From the NCBI GenBank assembly GCA_009779045.1, contig WREZ01000002.1:1-17703 (forward strand): a DNA stretch of 17,703 nucleotides. The letters run 5' to 3'. The notes below the pieces were generated by a model. It did no database searches. It worked only from the letters and a program-made list of their open reading frames with translations, and was not told the origin of the DNA. The stretch comes from Candidatus Bathycorpusculum sp. Lineage in GTDB: Archaea; Thermoproteota; Bathyarchaeia; Bathyarchaeales; Bathycorpusculaceae. Positions 1 to 6,608 of the stretch are shown piece after piece. A program made the position numbers and the translations under genes. Position 1 is the stretch's first letter, and the number at the start of each line of letters is the position of its first letter.

Positions 1-159
1 CCATTTTTACACTTCTCAAAACGTGTACAACCGAAAGCACACACACTTTGTGCACATGTTAACGTTTAGTCTTATCATTATTATCAGGTAAATCTATTGG
101 TGGTAAACCGGTTTAGTCCGTAACATGATTGATTTGCTATTTGTCGGGAGGTTACTTGT

Positions 160-213
160 GTGAGTGTTAAATTTATATTAATCGAGGTTGAAAAAAGTGT
201 GGTCTGGTTGTAA
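160..213 (+). CDS. Candidate 17-residue leader peptide (uORF) before ppc
   Basis: A GTG-started frame of 17 codons ending in TAA would encode MSVKFILIEVEKSVVWL. What stands out is the ribosome site: GGGAGGT at 146-152 with a 7-nt spacer, the same motif and spacing as the SD of the P-type ATPase gene at 2311-2317. A TTG at 156 gives a 4-codon alternative, but its spacing is poor. The frame lies about 73 nt before the ppc start, so it could be a translated leader peptide or a stand-alone microprotein. A TATA-like element lies inside it, so it may instead be upstream of the ppc transcript. No family is recognised, and translation is inferred only from the SD. Confidence 0.3.
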   Translation: MSVKFILIEVEKSVVWL

Positions 214-253
214 AATTGAAATAGTTGTGTTGCGTTTTTGTTTTTGTTGTTTC

Positions 254-267
254 AGTGTTTGAACACT
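254..267. promoter_or_regulatory. 6-bp-arm dyad (AGTGTT-TG-AACACT) before ppc
   Basis: Perfect 6-bp arms separated by 2 nt sit four bases upstream of the ppc SD. A close relative, AGTGTTTCAACA, occurs at 2084-2095 upstream of the magnesium ATPase, matching 11 of the first 12 bases. It could be an operator or a small RNA hairpin in the leader. The function is not established. Confidence 0.3.
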
Positions 268-270
268 TGA

Positions 271-279
271 AGAGATGAT
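271..279 (+). promoter_or_regulatory. Ribosome binding site that decides the ppc start
   Basis: AGAGATGAT matches 7 of 9 positions of the archaeal SD consensus GGAGGTGAT and ends 7 nt before the ATG at 287. The in-frame ATG at 275 lies inside this SD-like sequence, so 287 is the more likely start. The two choices differ by only four residues. Confidence 0.5.
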
Positions 280-286
280 ATTAACT

Positions 287-1867
287 ATGAAAAATGATGA
301 GGTAAATATTCCTAAGACTATGTCAACTCAGCATCCTGATAACGTAAATGTGCCTGAATGGTGTAAAGCTCCAGTAATTGATGGTAACGCCGAAGTATTT
401 GAGGCATATTACGCTTATGAAACGTTGGGCTGTCAAGAAGTCATGTGGGATAGTGAGGGCAAAGATGTAGATACTCGTGTTCTTCGTAAATTAATGGATA
501 AACACTGGAAGTTCTTTGAAAATCGTCTTGTAGGAAGAGATGAATTTCTAACTTACCGTATTCCTAACCCTAGAATTGAAGCTATAGAAAAAAAAGTCGT
601 AACAGAAACCCTTCAAAACATTCCCATGGCATATGATGCTGCAACAAGTTTCTACAAAAAAGATGTTACACCAATATTTGAGGTCATTTTACCTTTCACA
701 ACAGATGGCAAAGAACCAATTTGGTTATATAATTACTATAAAAACGCTATAGTTCATGATGAGGAAGCTCTATTAGATGAAAACACTCAAGCTAAAGAGT
801 GGGTAGGCACAACAAACCCAAAAAACATCAATGTCATACCACTAGTTGAAGACTATAAGAGCATATACAACGTTGATAACATCATAAAACCTTACATTAA
901 AGCAATCAAACCTAAACACATGCGTGTATTTATAGCCCGCTCAGATCCAGCATTAAACTATGGTTTAATCTGTGCAGCTGTACTCTCAAAAATTGGACTC
1001 TACAAACTCAAAAAACTCGAAAAAGAAGAAAATATAAACATACACCCCATTCTGGGTGTCGGCTCTAAACCCTTCCGTGGACACCTCTCACCCACCAATA
1101 TAGAACCGTTCTTACAAGAATACAAAGGTCTCTCAACAGTCACCGTTCAATCCGCAGCACGATATGACTACCCACTTGAACAAGTACAAGAACTTGTAAA
1201 AACATTAAACACACGCCTACCAAACGGAGAACCAGACCCAATCTCACCTCAAGAAGAAAAACTACTTGATCAGGTACTTGAAAAATGCAAAAAACAATAC
1301 GAGTGCGTCGCTGAAGTACTAGCCCCCCTCGTAAACTGTCTCTCACCATACGTACCACAACGTCGAGCAAGAAAATTACACATCGGCCTATTTGGTTACA
1401 GTCGAAGCGTCGCAGGAGTAAGTCTACCAAGAGCCATACCATTCGCAGCCGCACTCTACAGCATAGGCGTTCCACCAGAATTCATAGGCGCAAAAGCCCT
1501 TGAAGACCTAACCGAAACAGAATACAACACACTAAACAAAACATACGTAAATCTAAAACATGATTACAACAGCGTCGGCGGCTACGTCAGCTGGGAAAAC
1601 GTAAACATGTTAATGGAAATGCATCCACGCGTTGCCAAACGAGCAGGCATGAACGTTGATACACTACGACTTGCCCTAACCCGCATCCTAGCAGACCTCA
1701 AAACAGTAGAAGAAAAAATGGACACCAAACTAGGCCCACGAACATTAGAACACCGAAAACACGAAAACTTTACAAACAACTTTTTAATCAACTACCTCGA
1801 AGGAGAAGAAACAGAAGCACGAAACGCACTAATCGAAGCAGCAAAAATCAGACGCTGTCTAGGCTAA
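287..1867 (+). CDS. ppcA: Phosphoenolpyruvate carboxylase, archaeal type (PpcA)
   Basis: Carboxylates phosphoenolpyruvate with bicarbonate to oxaloacetate, a cytosolic anaplerotic step feeding amino acid synthesis and a partial citric acid cycle. The 526-residue product has the short archaeal length (about 500-540), well below the roughly 900 residues of bacterial PEPC. It opens with the family hallmark IPKTMSTQHPDN. GVGSKPFRGHLSP lies near residue 265, followed by the TVQSAARYDYPL stretch, and GYSRSVAGVSLPRAIPFAAA near residues 370-390; these Arg- and Gly-rich segments are typical of the active-site region. The start at 287 is chosen for its SD; 275 is the alternative. The gene appears monocistronic, with 457 nt before the next gene. 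Codon use shifts along the gene: T- and G-ending codons (Arg CGT) are common early, while A- and C-ending codons (CGA, CTA, CCA) dominate late. Identification is secure. Confidence 0.96.
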   Translation: MKNDEVNIPKTMSTQHPDNVNVPEWCKAPVIDGNAEVFEAYYAYETLGCQEVMWDSEGKDVDTRVLRKLMDKHWKFFENRLVGRDEFLTYRIPNPRIEAIEKKVVTETLQNIPMAYDAATSFYKKDVTPIFEVILPFTTDGKEPIWLYNYYKNAIVHDEEALLDENTQAKEWVGTTNPKNINVIPLVEDYKSIYNVDNIIKPYIKAIKPKHMRVFIARSDPALNYGLICAAVLSKIGLYKLKKLEKEENINIHPILGVGSKPFRGHLSPTNIEPFLQEYKGLSTVTVQSAARYDYPLEQVQELVKTLNTRLPNGEPDPISPQEEKLLDQVLEKCKKQYECVAEVLAPLVNCLSPYVPQRRARKLHIGLFGYSRSVAGVSLPRAIPFAAALYSIGVPPEFIGAKALEDLTETEYNTLNKTYVNLKHDYNSVGGYVSWENVNMLMEMHPRVAKRAGMNVDTLRLALTRILADLKTVEEKMDTKLGPRTLEHRKHENFTNNFLINYLEGEETEARNALIEAAKIRRCLG

Positions 1868-1941
1868 AATAAAAAAACCCAATACTCCTATCTTTTAGTG
1901 AAAAAACGTTAAAACCATAAAAACGTTATAAAAAGACTAAC

Positions 1942-2081
1942 TTGATCCAAAGTTTTATGATTAACAGAAGAAGGATAGTTACCCCATTTGCTTTAGGCAT
2001 AGGGGTAACTGACAAATCCGTTTCGCGAGGGACTCGTAACACTTAATTATGTTTAGCGCTTAAAAAATGCTTTGATCCAAA
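1942..2081. repeat. Direct repeat TTGATCCAAA, 130 nt apart
   Basis: Identical 10-mers occur at 1942-1951 and 2072-2081, flanking the strongest hairpin of the intergenic region. They could be a target-site duplication around a small insertion, repeated protein sites, or chance. No terminal inverted repeat adjoins them, which weakens the insertion reading. Confidence 0.35.
1973..2019 (+). ncRNA. Candidate structured RNA hairpin upstream of the Mg2+ ATPase
   Basis: AGTTACCCC (1977-1985) pairs perfectly with GGGGTAACT (2002-2010) around a 16-nt loop. Outside it, GGAT (1973-1976) can pair with ATCC (2016-2019), leaving a 5-nt one-sided bulge (GACAA). Four consecutive G-C pairs in otherwise AT-rich intergenic DNA suggest selection. 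Its position about 310 nt upstream of a magnesium pump suggests a regulatory leader, but no known riboswitch is recognised. A DNA-level dyad or an independent small RNA is equally possible. Confidence 0.35.
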
Positions 2082-2310
2082 AGAGTGTTTCAACAAACTT
2101 ATGGATTTAACCCCAAATATGGGATAAAGAACATTGTTTTTAATGTGGTTATTTTTGTTTGAGCATTGTTGTGGTGTTGCTCCTTACCGTAATGCAATGG
2201 TTATTTTTTGGACAGTTTTTTGGTATATGTTGTTTGTTGTTTAGTTTAAGAAACTAATTTAAGTTTGAGTGGTTGTATAGCGTTTAGTGTGTGTATATTC
2301 TATTGATATT

Positions 2311-2317
2311 AGGAGGT
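2311..2317 (+). promoter_or_regulatory. Strong Shine-Dalgarno fixing a TTG start
   Basis: AGGAGGT ends 7 nt before TTG 2325. It is among the best SD matches in the window and supports the non-ATG start of the P-type ATPase. Confidence 0.75.
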
Positions 2318-2324
2318 TGCTGCG

Positions 2325-5300
2325 TTGAGCAAGGAAGACTTTACTGTTTCGGAGCGTGTAGTAGAAGACGATGCTTCAGTAGTAGCGCAGCCTCCGTTAT
2401 CGTCTGATGAGATTTTACATAAGCCTGTAAGCGAGTTGCTTTCACGTTTAAAGGCGTCTTTAAATGGTTTAAGTGCTGAGGAAGCTGAGAGTCGTCTTGA
2501 GATTTATGGACGAAACGAGTTAGCAAAAAAGCATAAGCACTCTCTAATAGTTGACTTTTTATTACATTTTAAAAGTCCGCTTGTAATTATTTTAATCGTT
2601 GCTGGTTTGATTTCAGGGTTTTTAGGTGAGATTTCTAACGTTATTATTATTTTTACCATTGTCATAATTAGTGTTATTTTGGATTTTTATCAGGAACATA
2701 AGGCTGAAAACGCGGCTGAAATGTTAAAGGAGGCTGTAACTACGACGGCTACAGTGACTCGGGGTGGAGTAAAACAGGAAATTAAACTTCACGATGTAGT
2801 ACCAGGCGATATAATTTATCTTTCTGCAGGTGATATAACTCCTGCTGATGCACGAGTAATCTCTGCTAAAGACCTCTTTGTTAACCAGTCCACTTTAACA
2901 GGTGAGTCCTTTCCTGTAGAAAAAACTCCTGCGCCCTTAAAGGCTAAGAATCCTGCTGTTACTGACTGGAATAATTATCTTTTCATGGGCACCTCTATTG
3001 TCAGCGGCACCGCCTCTGCTCTAGTTGTTAAAACAGGTGGATCCACTGAATATGGTAAAATTGCTCGCAAACTAGTTGAAAAAGCCCCTGAAACTGAATT
3101 TGAAAAAGGCATAAAACATTTTGGCTTTTTTATGATGCGCATTACCATTCTTATGGTTATTCTAATTTTTATGATAAATGCTTTTCTTCACCCAAATAGC
3201 GCAGGCATTTTAAACGCGTTACTTTTTGCTGTAGCATTAGCCGTTGGTTTAACACCTGAATTGTTACCTATGATTGTAACTATTAACCTCTCCCGTGGTG
3301 CTATTGTAATGTCTAAAAAAGGGGTTATTGTCAAACGTTTAGCCTCTATTGACAACTTTGGCAGCATGAACGTGCTATGTACAGATAAAACAGGCACCCT
3401 TACAGAAAACAAAATTACTCTGGTCTTACATGTAAACCCTGAGGGTAATGATGATGATAAAGTACTGTTGTATAGCTATCTTAACAGTTTTTATCAAACT
3501 GGCCTAAAAAGCCCAATGGACGAGGCTATTCTTGTTCATGAAAAAATTGACATATCAGACTATCAAAAAATTGATGAAGTACCCTTTGACTTTGTCCGTA
3601 GACGAGTAAGCATAGTCGTAGAAAATGATGGCCAAAGATTCTTTATAAGCAAAGGTGCTCCTGAAGAAATCCTAAAATGTTGTGCCTTCTGCGAATTAAA
3701 CGGGTTACCTGTTGACTTAACAGAAGAATTGCGCCAGAGAGCAGAACAAAAATATTATGATCTAAGCGCTGAGGGCTTTCGCGTTTTAGGCGTAGCATAC
3801 AAAAAACTAAAAGAAGAAAAAACCATTTACTCCGTTAATGACGAATGCGACATGGTCTTTATGGGCTTTATGGCCTTCCTTGATCCACCTAAAGAAACCG
3901 CTAAAGACTCTATACGCTTACTAACACAAGCAGGTATAGAACTAAAAATTTTAACAGGCGACAATGAACAAGTCACACGCAAAACATGCGAATCCCTAGG
4001 GTTTGAAATAAAAGGCATAACTCTAGGCAATACTATAAGCCAAATGTCAGACGAAACTTTAGCACGCGTAGTCGAAGAAGCTAACGTATTTGCCCGAGTC
4101 ACCCCCGCCCAAAAAGAAAAAATAATCGCACTACTAAAAAGCAACGGCCACGTAGTCGGCTTCATGGGTGATGGCATAAACGACGCCCCCTCACTAAAAT
4201 CCTGCGACGTAGGCATATCCGTCAACAACGCCGTAGACGTCGCCAAAGAATCTGCCGACATCATTTTGCTCAAAAACGATTTAACAGTTCTATCTGAGGG
4301 AGTACTAGAGGGCCGAAGAACCTTTGGCAACACCATGAAATACATCATGATGAGCGTAAGCAGCAACTTTGGCAACATGTTTAGCTTCCTAGGCATATCC
4401 CTAATCCTACCCTTCTTAGGATACGCCTTCCTACCCTTATTACCCATCCAAATCCTCCTAAACAACCTACTCTATGACATCTCACAATCATCCATTACAA
4501 CAGACAACGTTGATACTGAATACATCGAAAAACCCAAACGATGGGACATAGACTACATAAAAAGCTTCATGATGACCCTAGGCCCAGTCAGCTCCCTATT
4601 TGACTTCCTAACATTCTTTATAATGCTCTACTTCTTCCTACCATACGTAACAACAACACAACAAGAACCTCTATTCCAAACCGCCTGGTTCGTAGTCTCC
4701 CTAGTAACCCAAACACTTATTGTCTTTGTCATCCGCACACGGCACGCACCCTTCTGGAAGAGCAAACCAGGAAAATACCTAATCCTTAGCAGCATAGCCC
4801 TAACCGCCATAGCCATACTTATCCCATTCACAGAATTCGGCAGAGACTATTTCCACTTCATCCATTTCCTAGACATACCCTTAGATTTAACAATCAAATT
4901 CTTTGCCGCACTCGCAGGCATAGTATTAGCCTATTTCGCACTAGCTGAAGGCGTTAAAAGATGGTTCCATAAACGCAATTCCTACTATGTCGAACAACTA
5001 TTAGTACCCAAAAAACGAGGACTCTACTTAAGCAGACGTGCTCGACTCGTGCAAGAAATCATCGCTGTCATATGTCTACGAGACGAGGACGAAATAACAT
5101 TTGACTCACTAATAGACAATCTAAAACGAGCCCTCAAATACCACATAAACAATAATGCCGTAGTCCACAACCTAAACCACCTTCACAGCGCAGGACTAAT
5201 CAACGTAGACTGGGACACACGCACCATACAAAGACAAGGCACAATAAATGAATACGTCACAGAATACGTAGCCACTCGAACTATATGGTCAATGGTCAAC

Positions 5301-5426
5301 AAAGACTGGGAACGCATAAACAAAGCCATAATAGACCGATACGGCAAAACAAACACAGAATACGCTCACCTATTCAAAAAAACACGAAAAACACAAAAAA
5401 CAACAATAACACCAACAACAAACTAA
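2325..5426 (+). CDS. mgtA: MgtA-type magnesium-translocating P-type ATPase with C-terminal winged-helix-like extension
   Basis: A P3B-type ATPase expected to bring Mg2+ across the membrane using ATP. The actuator loop TGES is at residues 192-195. TM4 has the MgtA-type VGLTPELLPMIV (PELLP at 311-315). The phosphorylation site DKTGTLT starts at 354 with Asp354 as acceptor, the nucleotide-binding KGAP is near 445, and the hinge GDGINDAP is at 615-622. TM6 has the MgtA-like LLNNLLYDISQ. Membrane segments lie near 75-122, 265-318 and 680-880, ten in all by family expectation. The match ends near residue 880, close to the roughly 900-residue length of bacterial MgtA, but this protein runs to 1033. 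The extra tail (about 885-1033) is soluble and looks like a winged helix followed by a charged helix. The TTG start is fixed by a strong SD. Codon use drifts from T-rich to A/C-rich. The ion is inferred from family motifs. Confidence 0.92.
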   Translation: MSKEDFTVSERVVEDDASVVAQPPLSSDEILHKPVSELLSRLKASLNGLSAEEAESRLEIYGRNELAKKHKHSLIVDFLLHFKSPLVIILIVAGLISGFLGEISNVIIIFTIVIISVILDFYQEHKAENAAEMLKEAVTTTATVTRGGVKQEIKLHDVVPGDIIYLSAGDITPADARVISAKDLFVNQSTLTGESFPVEKTPAPLKAKNPAVTDWNNYLFMGTSIVSGTASALVVKTGGSTEYGKIARKLVEKAPETEFEKGIKHFGFFMMRITILMVILIFMINAFLHPNSAGILNALLFAVALAVGLTPELLPMIVTINLSRGAIVMSKKGVIVKRLASIDNFGSMNVLCTDKTGTLTENKITLVLHVNPEGNDDDKVLLYSYLNSFYQTGLKSPMDEAILVHEKIDISDYQKIDEVPFDFVRRRVSIVVENDGQRFFISKGAPEEILKCCAFCELNGLPVDLTEELRQRAEQKYYDLSAEGFRVLGVAYKKLKEEKTIYSVNDECDMVFMGFMAFLDPPKETAKDSIRLLTQAGIELKILTGDNEQVTRKTCESLGFEIKGITLGNTISQMSDETLARVVEEANVFARVTPAQKEKIIALLKSNGHVVGFMGDGINDAPSLKSCDVGISVNNAVDVAKESADIILLKNDLTVLSEGVLEGRRTFGNTMKYIMMSVSSNFGNMFSFLGISLILPFLGYAFLPLLPIQILLNNLLYDISQSSITTDNVDTEYIEKPKRWDIDYIKSFMMTLGPVSSLFDFLTFFIMLYFFLPYVTTTQQEPLFQTAWFVVSLVTQTLIVFVIRTRHAPFWKSKPGKYLILSSIALTAIAILIPFTEFGRDYFHFIHFLDIPLDLTIKFFAALAGIVLAYFALAEGVKRWFHKRNSYYVEQLLVPKKRGLYLSRRARLVQEIIAVICLRDEDEITFDSLIDNLKRALKYHINNNAVVHNLNHLHSAGLINVDWDTRTIQRQGTINEYVTEYVATRTIWSMVNKDWERINKAIIDRYGKTNTEYAHLFKKTRKTQKTTITPTTN

Positions 5427-5443
5427 AAACAGTCTCCACGCCA

Positions 5444-5470
5444 TAAAAACGCAAAAAAATTACGTTTTTA
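5444..5470 (+). terminator. Candidate terminator of mgtA
   Basis: TAAAAACG (5444-5451) and CGTTTTTA (5463-5470) form perfect 8-bp arms around an 11-nt A-rich loop, 18 nt after the mgtA stop. The T-run in the 3' arm is the element archaeal RNA polymerase usually needs for release. Confidence 0.5.
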
Positions 5471-5520
5471 CTATCCTTATTGTCAAACCCTACATGTTTT
5501 TAGAACATGGACCTTTATAC

Positions 5521-5536
5521 AAAAAAAGCAAAAAAA
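5521..5536 (-). terminator. Candidate T-run terminator of padR
   Basis: On the minus strand this stretch reads as two runs of seven T separated by GC, about 45-60 nt after the padR stop. Archaeal termination often uses such T-runs alone. Confidence 0.4.
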
Positions 5537-5554
5537 TGTTATGCAATTAACATT
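5535..5554. repeat. 7-bp-arm palindrome downstream of padR
   Basis: AATGTTA (5535-5541) and TAACATT (5548-5554) are perfect arms around TGCAAT. The ATGTTAT word is the same one repeated in the padR promoter at 5981 and 5996, so this may be a further PadR site. The other reading is part of the terminator region. Confidence 0.35.
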
Positions 5555-5581
5555 ATATTAACTGCTACGTTAGTTAACTTC

Positions 5582-5947
5582 TTACATGCACTCTTTTACT
5601 AATTTGTTAATAATATTGACTAACTGGAACTCTTTTGACATAATCTGATCTAGAACTGTTTTGCCGTTAGACGTAATAACATAGGTTTTTCTTGCCCTTT
5701 TAGTACTTAGATCCCATTCGCCTTTAATGCATTCAAACTTTTCAAGATCCTGCAATATTGGATAAATTCCACCCGCAGTTGGCTTCCAAAAACCATTAGT
5801 TAACTCATTTAAAGACTTCATTATTTCATAGCCATGATGTGGATTTTTATTTAACAAAATTAAAATTGCAATTCTTATGTAGCCCCTTTGTGACTCTTTT
5901 AGCCAATCGACAACTTTTGCCTCTACTTGAACATCTTTTACTTGCAT
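5582..5947 (-). CDS. PadR-family transcriptional regulator
   Basis: A small DNA-binding regulator of 121 residues. The winged-helix core spans about residues 20-90 and shows the PadR pattern: ILILLNKNPHHGYEIMKSL, then FWKPTAGGIYPILQDLE, and a wing containing KRARKTYVITSNGKTVL. The C-terminal dimerisation helix is short, as in the PadR-s1 type. PadR proteins usually repress a nearby or divergent gene, often for a transporter or stress function, and often themselves. The minus-strand TATA-like element (5984-5990) lies among repeated ATGTTATA words and a 10-bp palindrome, so autoregulation is plausible. The ATG start has no clear SD; with transcription starting near 5959 the leader would be about 12 nt. 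The effector is unknown. The closest possible targets are itself, the small membrane protein upstream, and mgtA, whose end it faces. Confidence 0.9.
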   Translation of the reverse strand: MQVKDVQVEAKVVDWLKESQRGYIRIAILILLNKNPHHGYEIMKSLNELTNGFWKPTAGGIYPILQDLEKFECIKGEWDLSTKRARKTYVITSNGKTVLDQIMSKEFQLVNIINKLVKECM

Positions 5948-5980
5948 ATTTTTCGCCAGTTAATATATTCTCTACAAAGC

Positions 5981-6006
5981 ATGTTATATATTATTATGTT
6001 ATAACA
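5981..6006. promoter_or_regulatory. Promoter and probable operator of padR
   Basis: ATGTTATA occurs twice in direct orientation (5981-5988 and 5996-6003), and the second copy lies within the perfect 10-bp palindrome TGTTATAACA (5997-6006). The minus-strand TATA-like TATATAA falls inside the first copy. ATGT/ACAT-type half-sites are typical of PadR operators, so a bound regulator would block this promoter. No footprint data are available. Confidence 0.45.
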
Positions 6007-6153
6007 CGATACATCCAATAAAGCAATACTACAAACTAACTGATAAACAACCAACAAACAAAACATAAATCACAACAAAAACAACAAACCACCAAACTAA
6101 CACCTATCCATCATCATAACTCAATCATTCATTCTAAAAACCCTAAAAATAAT

Positions 6154-6381
6154 TCATCTCTTGGCTCTATCTGCCGATTCTTTCTGCATATTAAGCAACT
6201 GACTCGCAACATTTACCAATAAAATCATAGTAAAAGCTAAAACAGCAATCCCAATTTTCAACATCAAATCAAAATCAAAATACAAAAGCGCAATAAGCGT
6301 AACAACCATTAACCCTAAAACAATCAACTCTTGAACAGTTCCAAACCCTTTTAGCGCATTACCAAAACTCAACATTTTCAC
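6154..6381 (-). CDS. Small two-helix membrane protein of unknown function
   Basis: 75 residues with two hydrophobic segments, about 18-36 (ending LIALLYF) and 39-61 (LKIGIAVLAFTMILLVNVA), joined by the short acidic turn DFD. The C-terminus (QKESADRAKR) is charged and the N-terminus (KMLSFGNALKG) carries lysines, suggesting a helical hairpin with both ends in the cytosol. The longest frame starts at GTG 6381; ATG 6375 is two codons in and also possible. No convincing SD is present; a minus-strand TTTAAATATA at about 6387-6396 is rather close to be its TATA box. It lies 206 nt upstream of padR on the same strand and is divergent from smc. No family is recognised. The coding call rests on the clean hydrophobic pattern and the lack of competing genes. 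Confidence 0.6.
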   Translation of the reverse strand: MKMLSFGNALKGFGTVQELIVLGLMVVTLIALLYFDFDLMLKIGIAVLAFTMILLVNVASQLLNMQKESADRAKR

Positions 6382-6608
6382 CGTCTATATTTAAAATTGC
6401 TTAACTCTACTCAAGTATTTAGGGATTACCCATAAAATAACGCTATAAAGGTAAACGTCAAAAATGAGTCAATTATTATTTTTTATCAGTTCTTTTTATC
6501 GATGTTTACATTTACCCTACATATTAGGGCACATTGTAAGTATAAGCTTTTATACGTATATGATGACATTTATATTAGAAAGTGTTGTCAAGAGGTTAAA
6601 GGACTGAA
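6382..6608. promoter_or_regulatory. Divergent promoter region for the small membrane protein and smc
   Basis: For smc, TATA-like elements occur at about 6549-6561 and 6568-6577, giving leaders of about 30 or 10 nt. GAGGT at 6592-6596 is a possible SD, 12 nt from the TTG start; AAAGGA at 6598-6603 is closer. On the minus strand a T/A-rich element near 6387-6396 precedes the membrane protein. Nothing else is recognised here. Confidence 0.4.

Larger units (their letters stand above)
1..274. other. Leader and promoter region upstream of PEP carboxylase
   Basis: No gene of normal size is visible here on either strand. The stretch contains a 17-codon frame with a strong SD (listed separately), an A/T-rich TATA-like element around 171-180, and a short dyad at 254-267 just before the ppc ribosome site. 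If 171-180 is the ppc TATA box, transcription would begin about 25 nt downstream, near 200-205, leaving a leader of about 80 nt. The first 140 bases show no recognisable end of an upstream gene and no tRNA-like cloverleaf. Confidence 0.5.
1868..2324. other. Long intergenic region between ppcA and the Mg2+ ATPase
   Basis: No open frame with a credible ribosome site is present in these 457 nt. Visible structure includes a 9-bp hairpin (1977-1985 with 2002-2010), a tight CGAG-GGA-CTCG stem at 2026-2036, a CCCA-AATA-TGGG stem at 2112-2123, an ACATT/AATGT stem at 2131-2146, and the direct repeat TTGATCCAAA at 1942-1951 and 2072-2081. After about 2130 the strand becomes T/G-rich. It may be a long 5' leader of the ATPase, a separate small RNA, or a decayed insertion. 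The sequence does not resemble a known tRNA or an M-box riboswitch. Confidence 0.5.
5427..5581. other. Convergent intergenic region with stacked inverted repeats
   Basis: Between the ends of mgtA (+) and padR (-), four short dyads lie in 135 nt: 5444-5470, 5493-5509 (CATGTT/AACATG), 5535-5554 (AATGTTA/TAACATT) and 5558-5577 (TTAACT/AGTTAA). The first with its T-run suits termination of mgtA. The A-runs at 5521-5527 and 5530-5536 read as T-runs on the minus strand and suit termination of padR. Confidence 0.5.

Noticed and set aside
1957..2012. Possible box C/D guide RNA (ATGATTA as C box, CTGA as D box)
   Set aside because: The C box has one mismatch, no clear D' and C' boxes are seen, and the strong 9-bp internal hairpin does not fit the C/D fold.
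1973..2046. tRNA or M-box riboswitch in the ppcA-mgtA gap
   Set aside because: No T-loop or acceptor stem pattern can be drawn, and the conserved M-box sequence blocks are absent.
3827..4465. 212-codon open frame on the minus strand inside the P-type ATPase gene
   Set aside because: It lies fully antisense to conserved ATPase motifs, has no family-like sequence, and open antisense frames are expected in the biased codon use here.
5839..6021. 60-codon plus-strand frame over the start of padR
   Set aside because: Overlaps the padR 5' end and its promoter in antisense; no SD and no plausible protein pattern.
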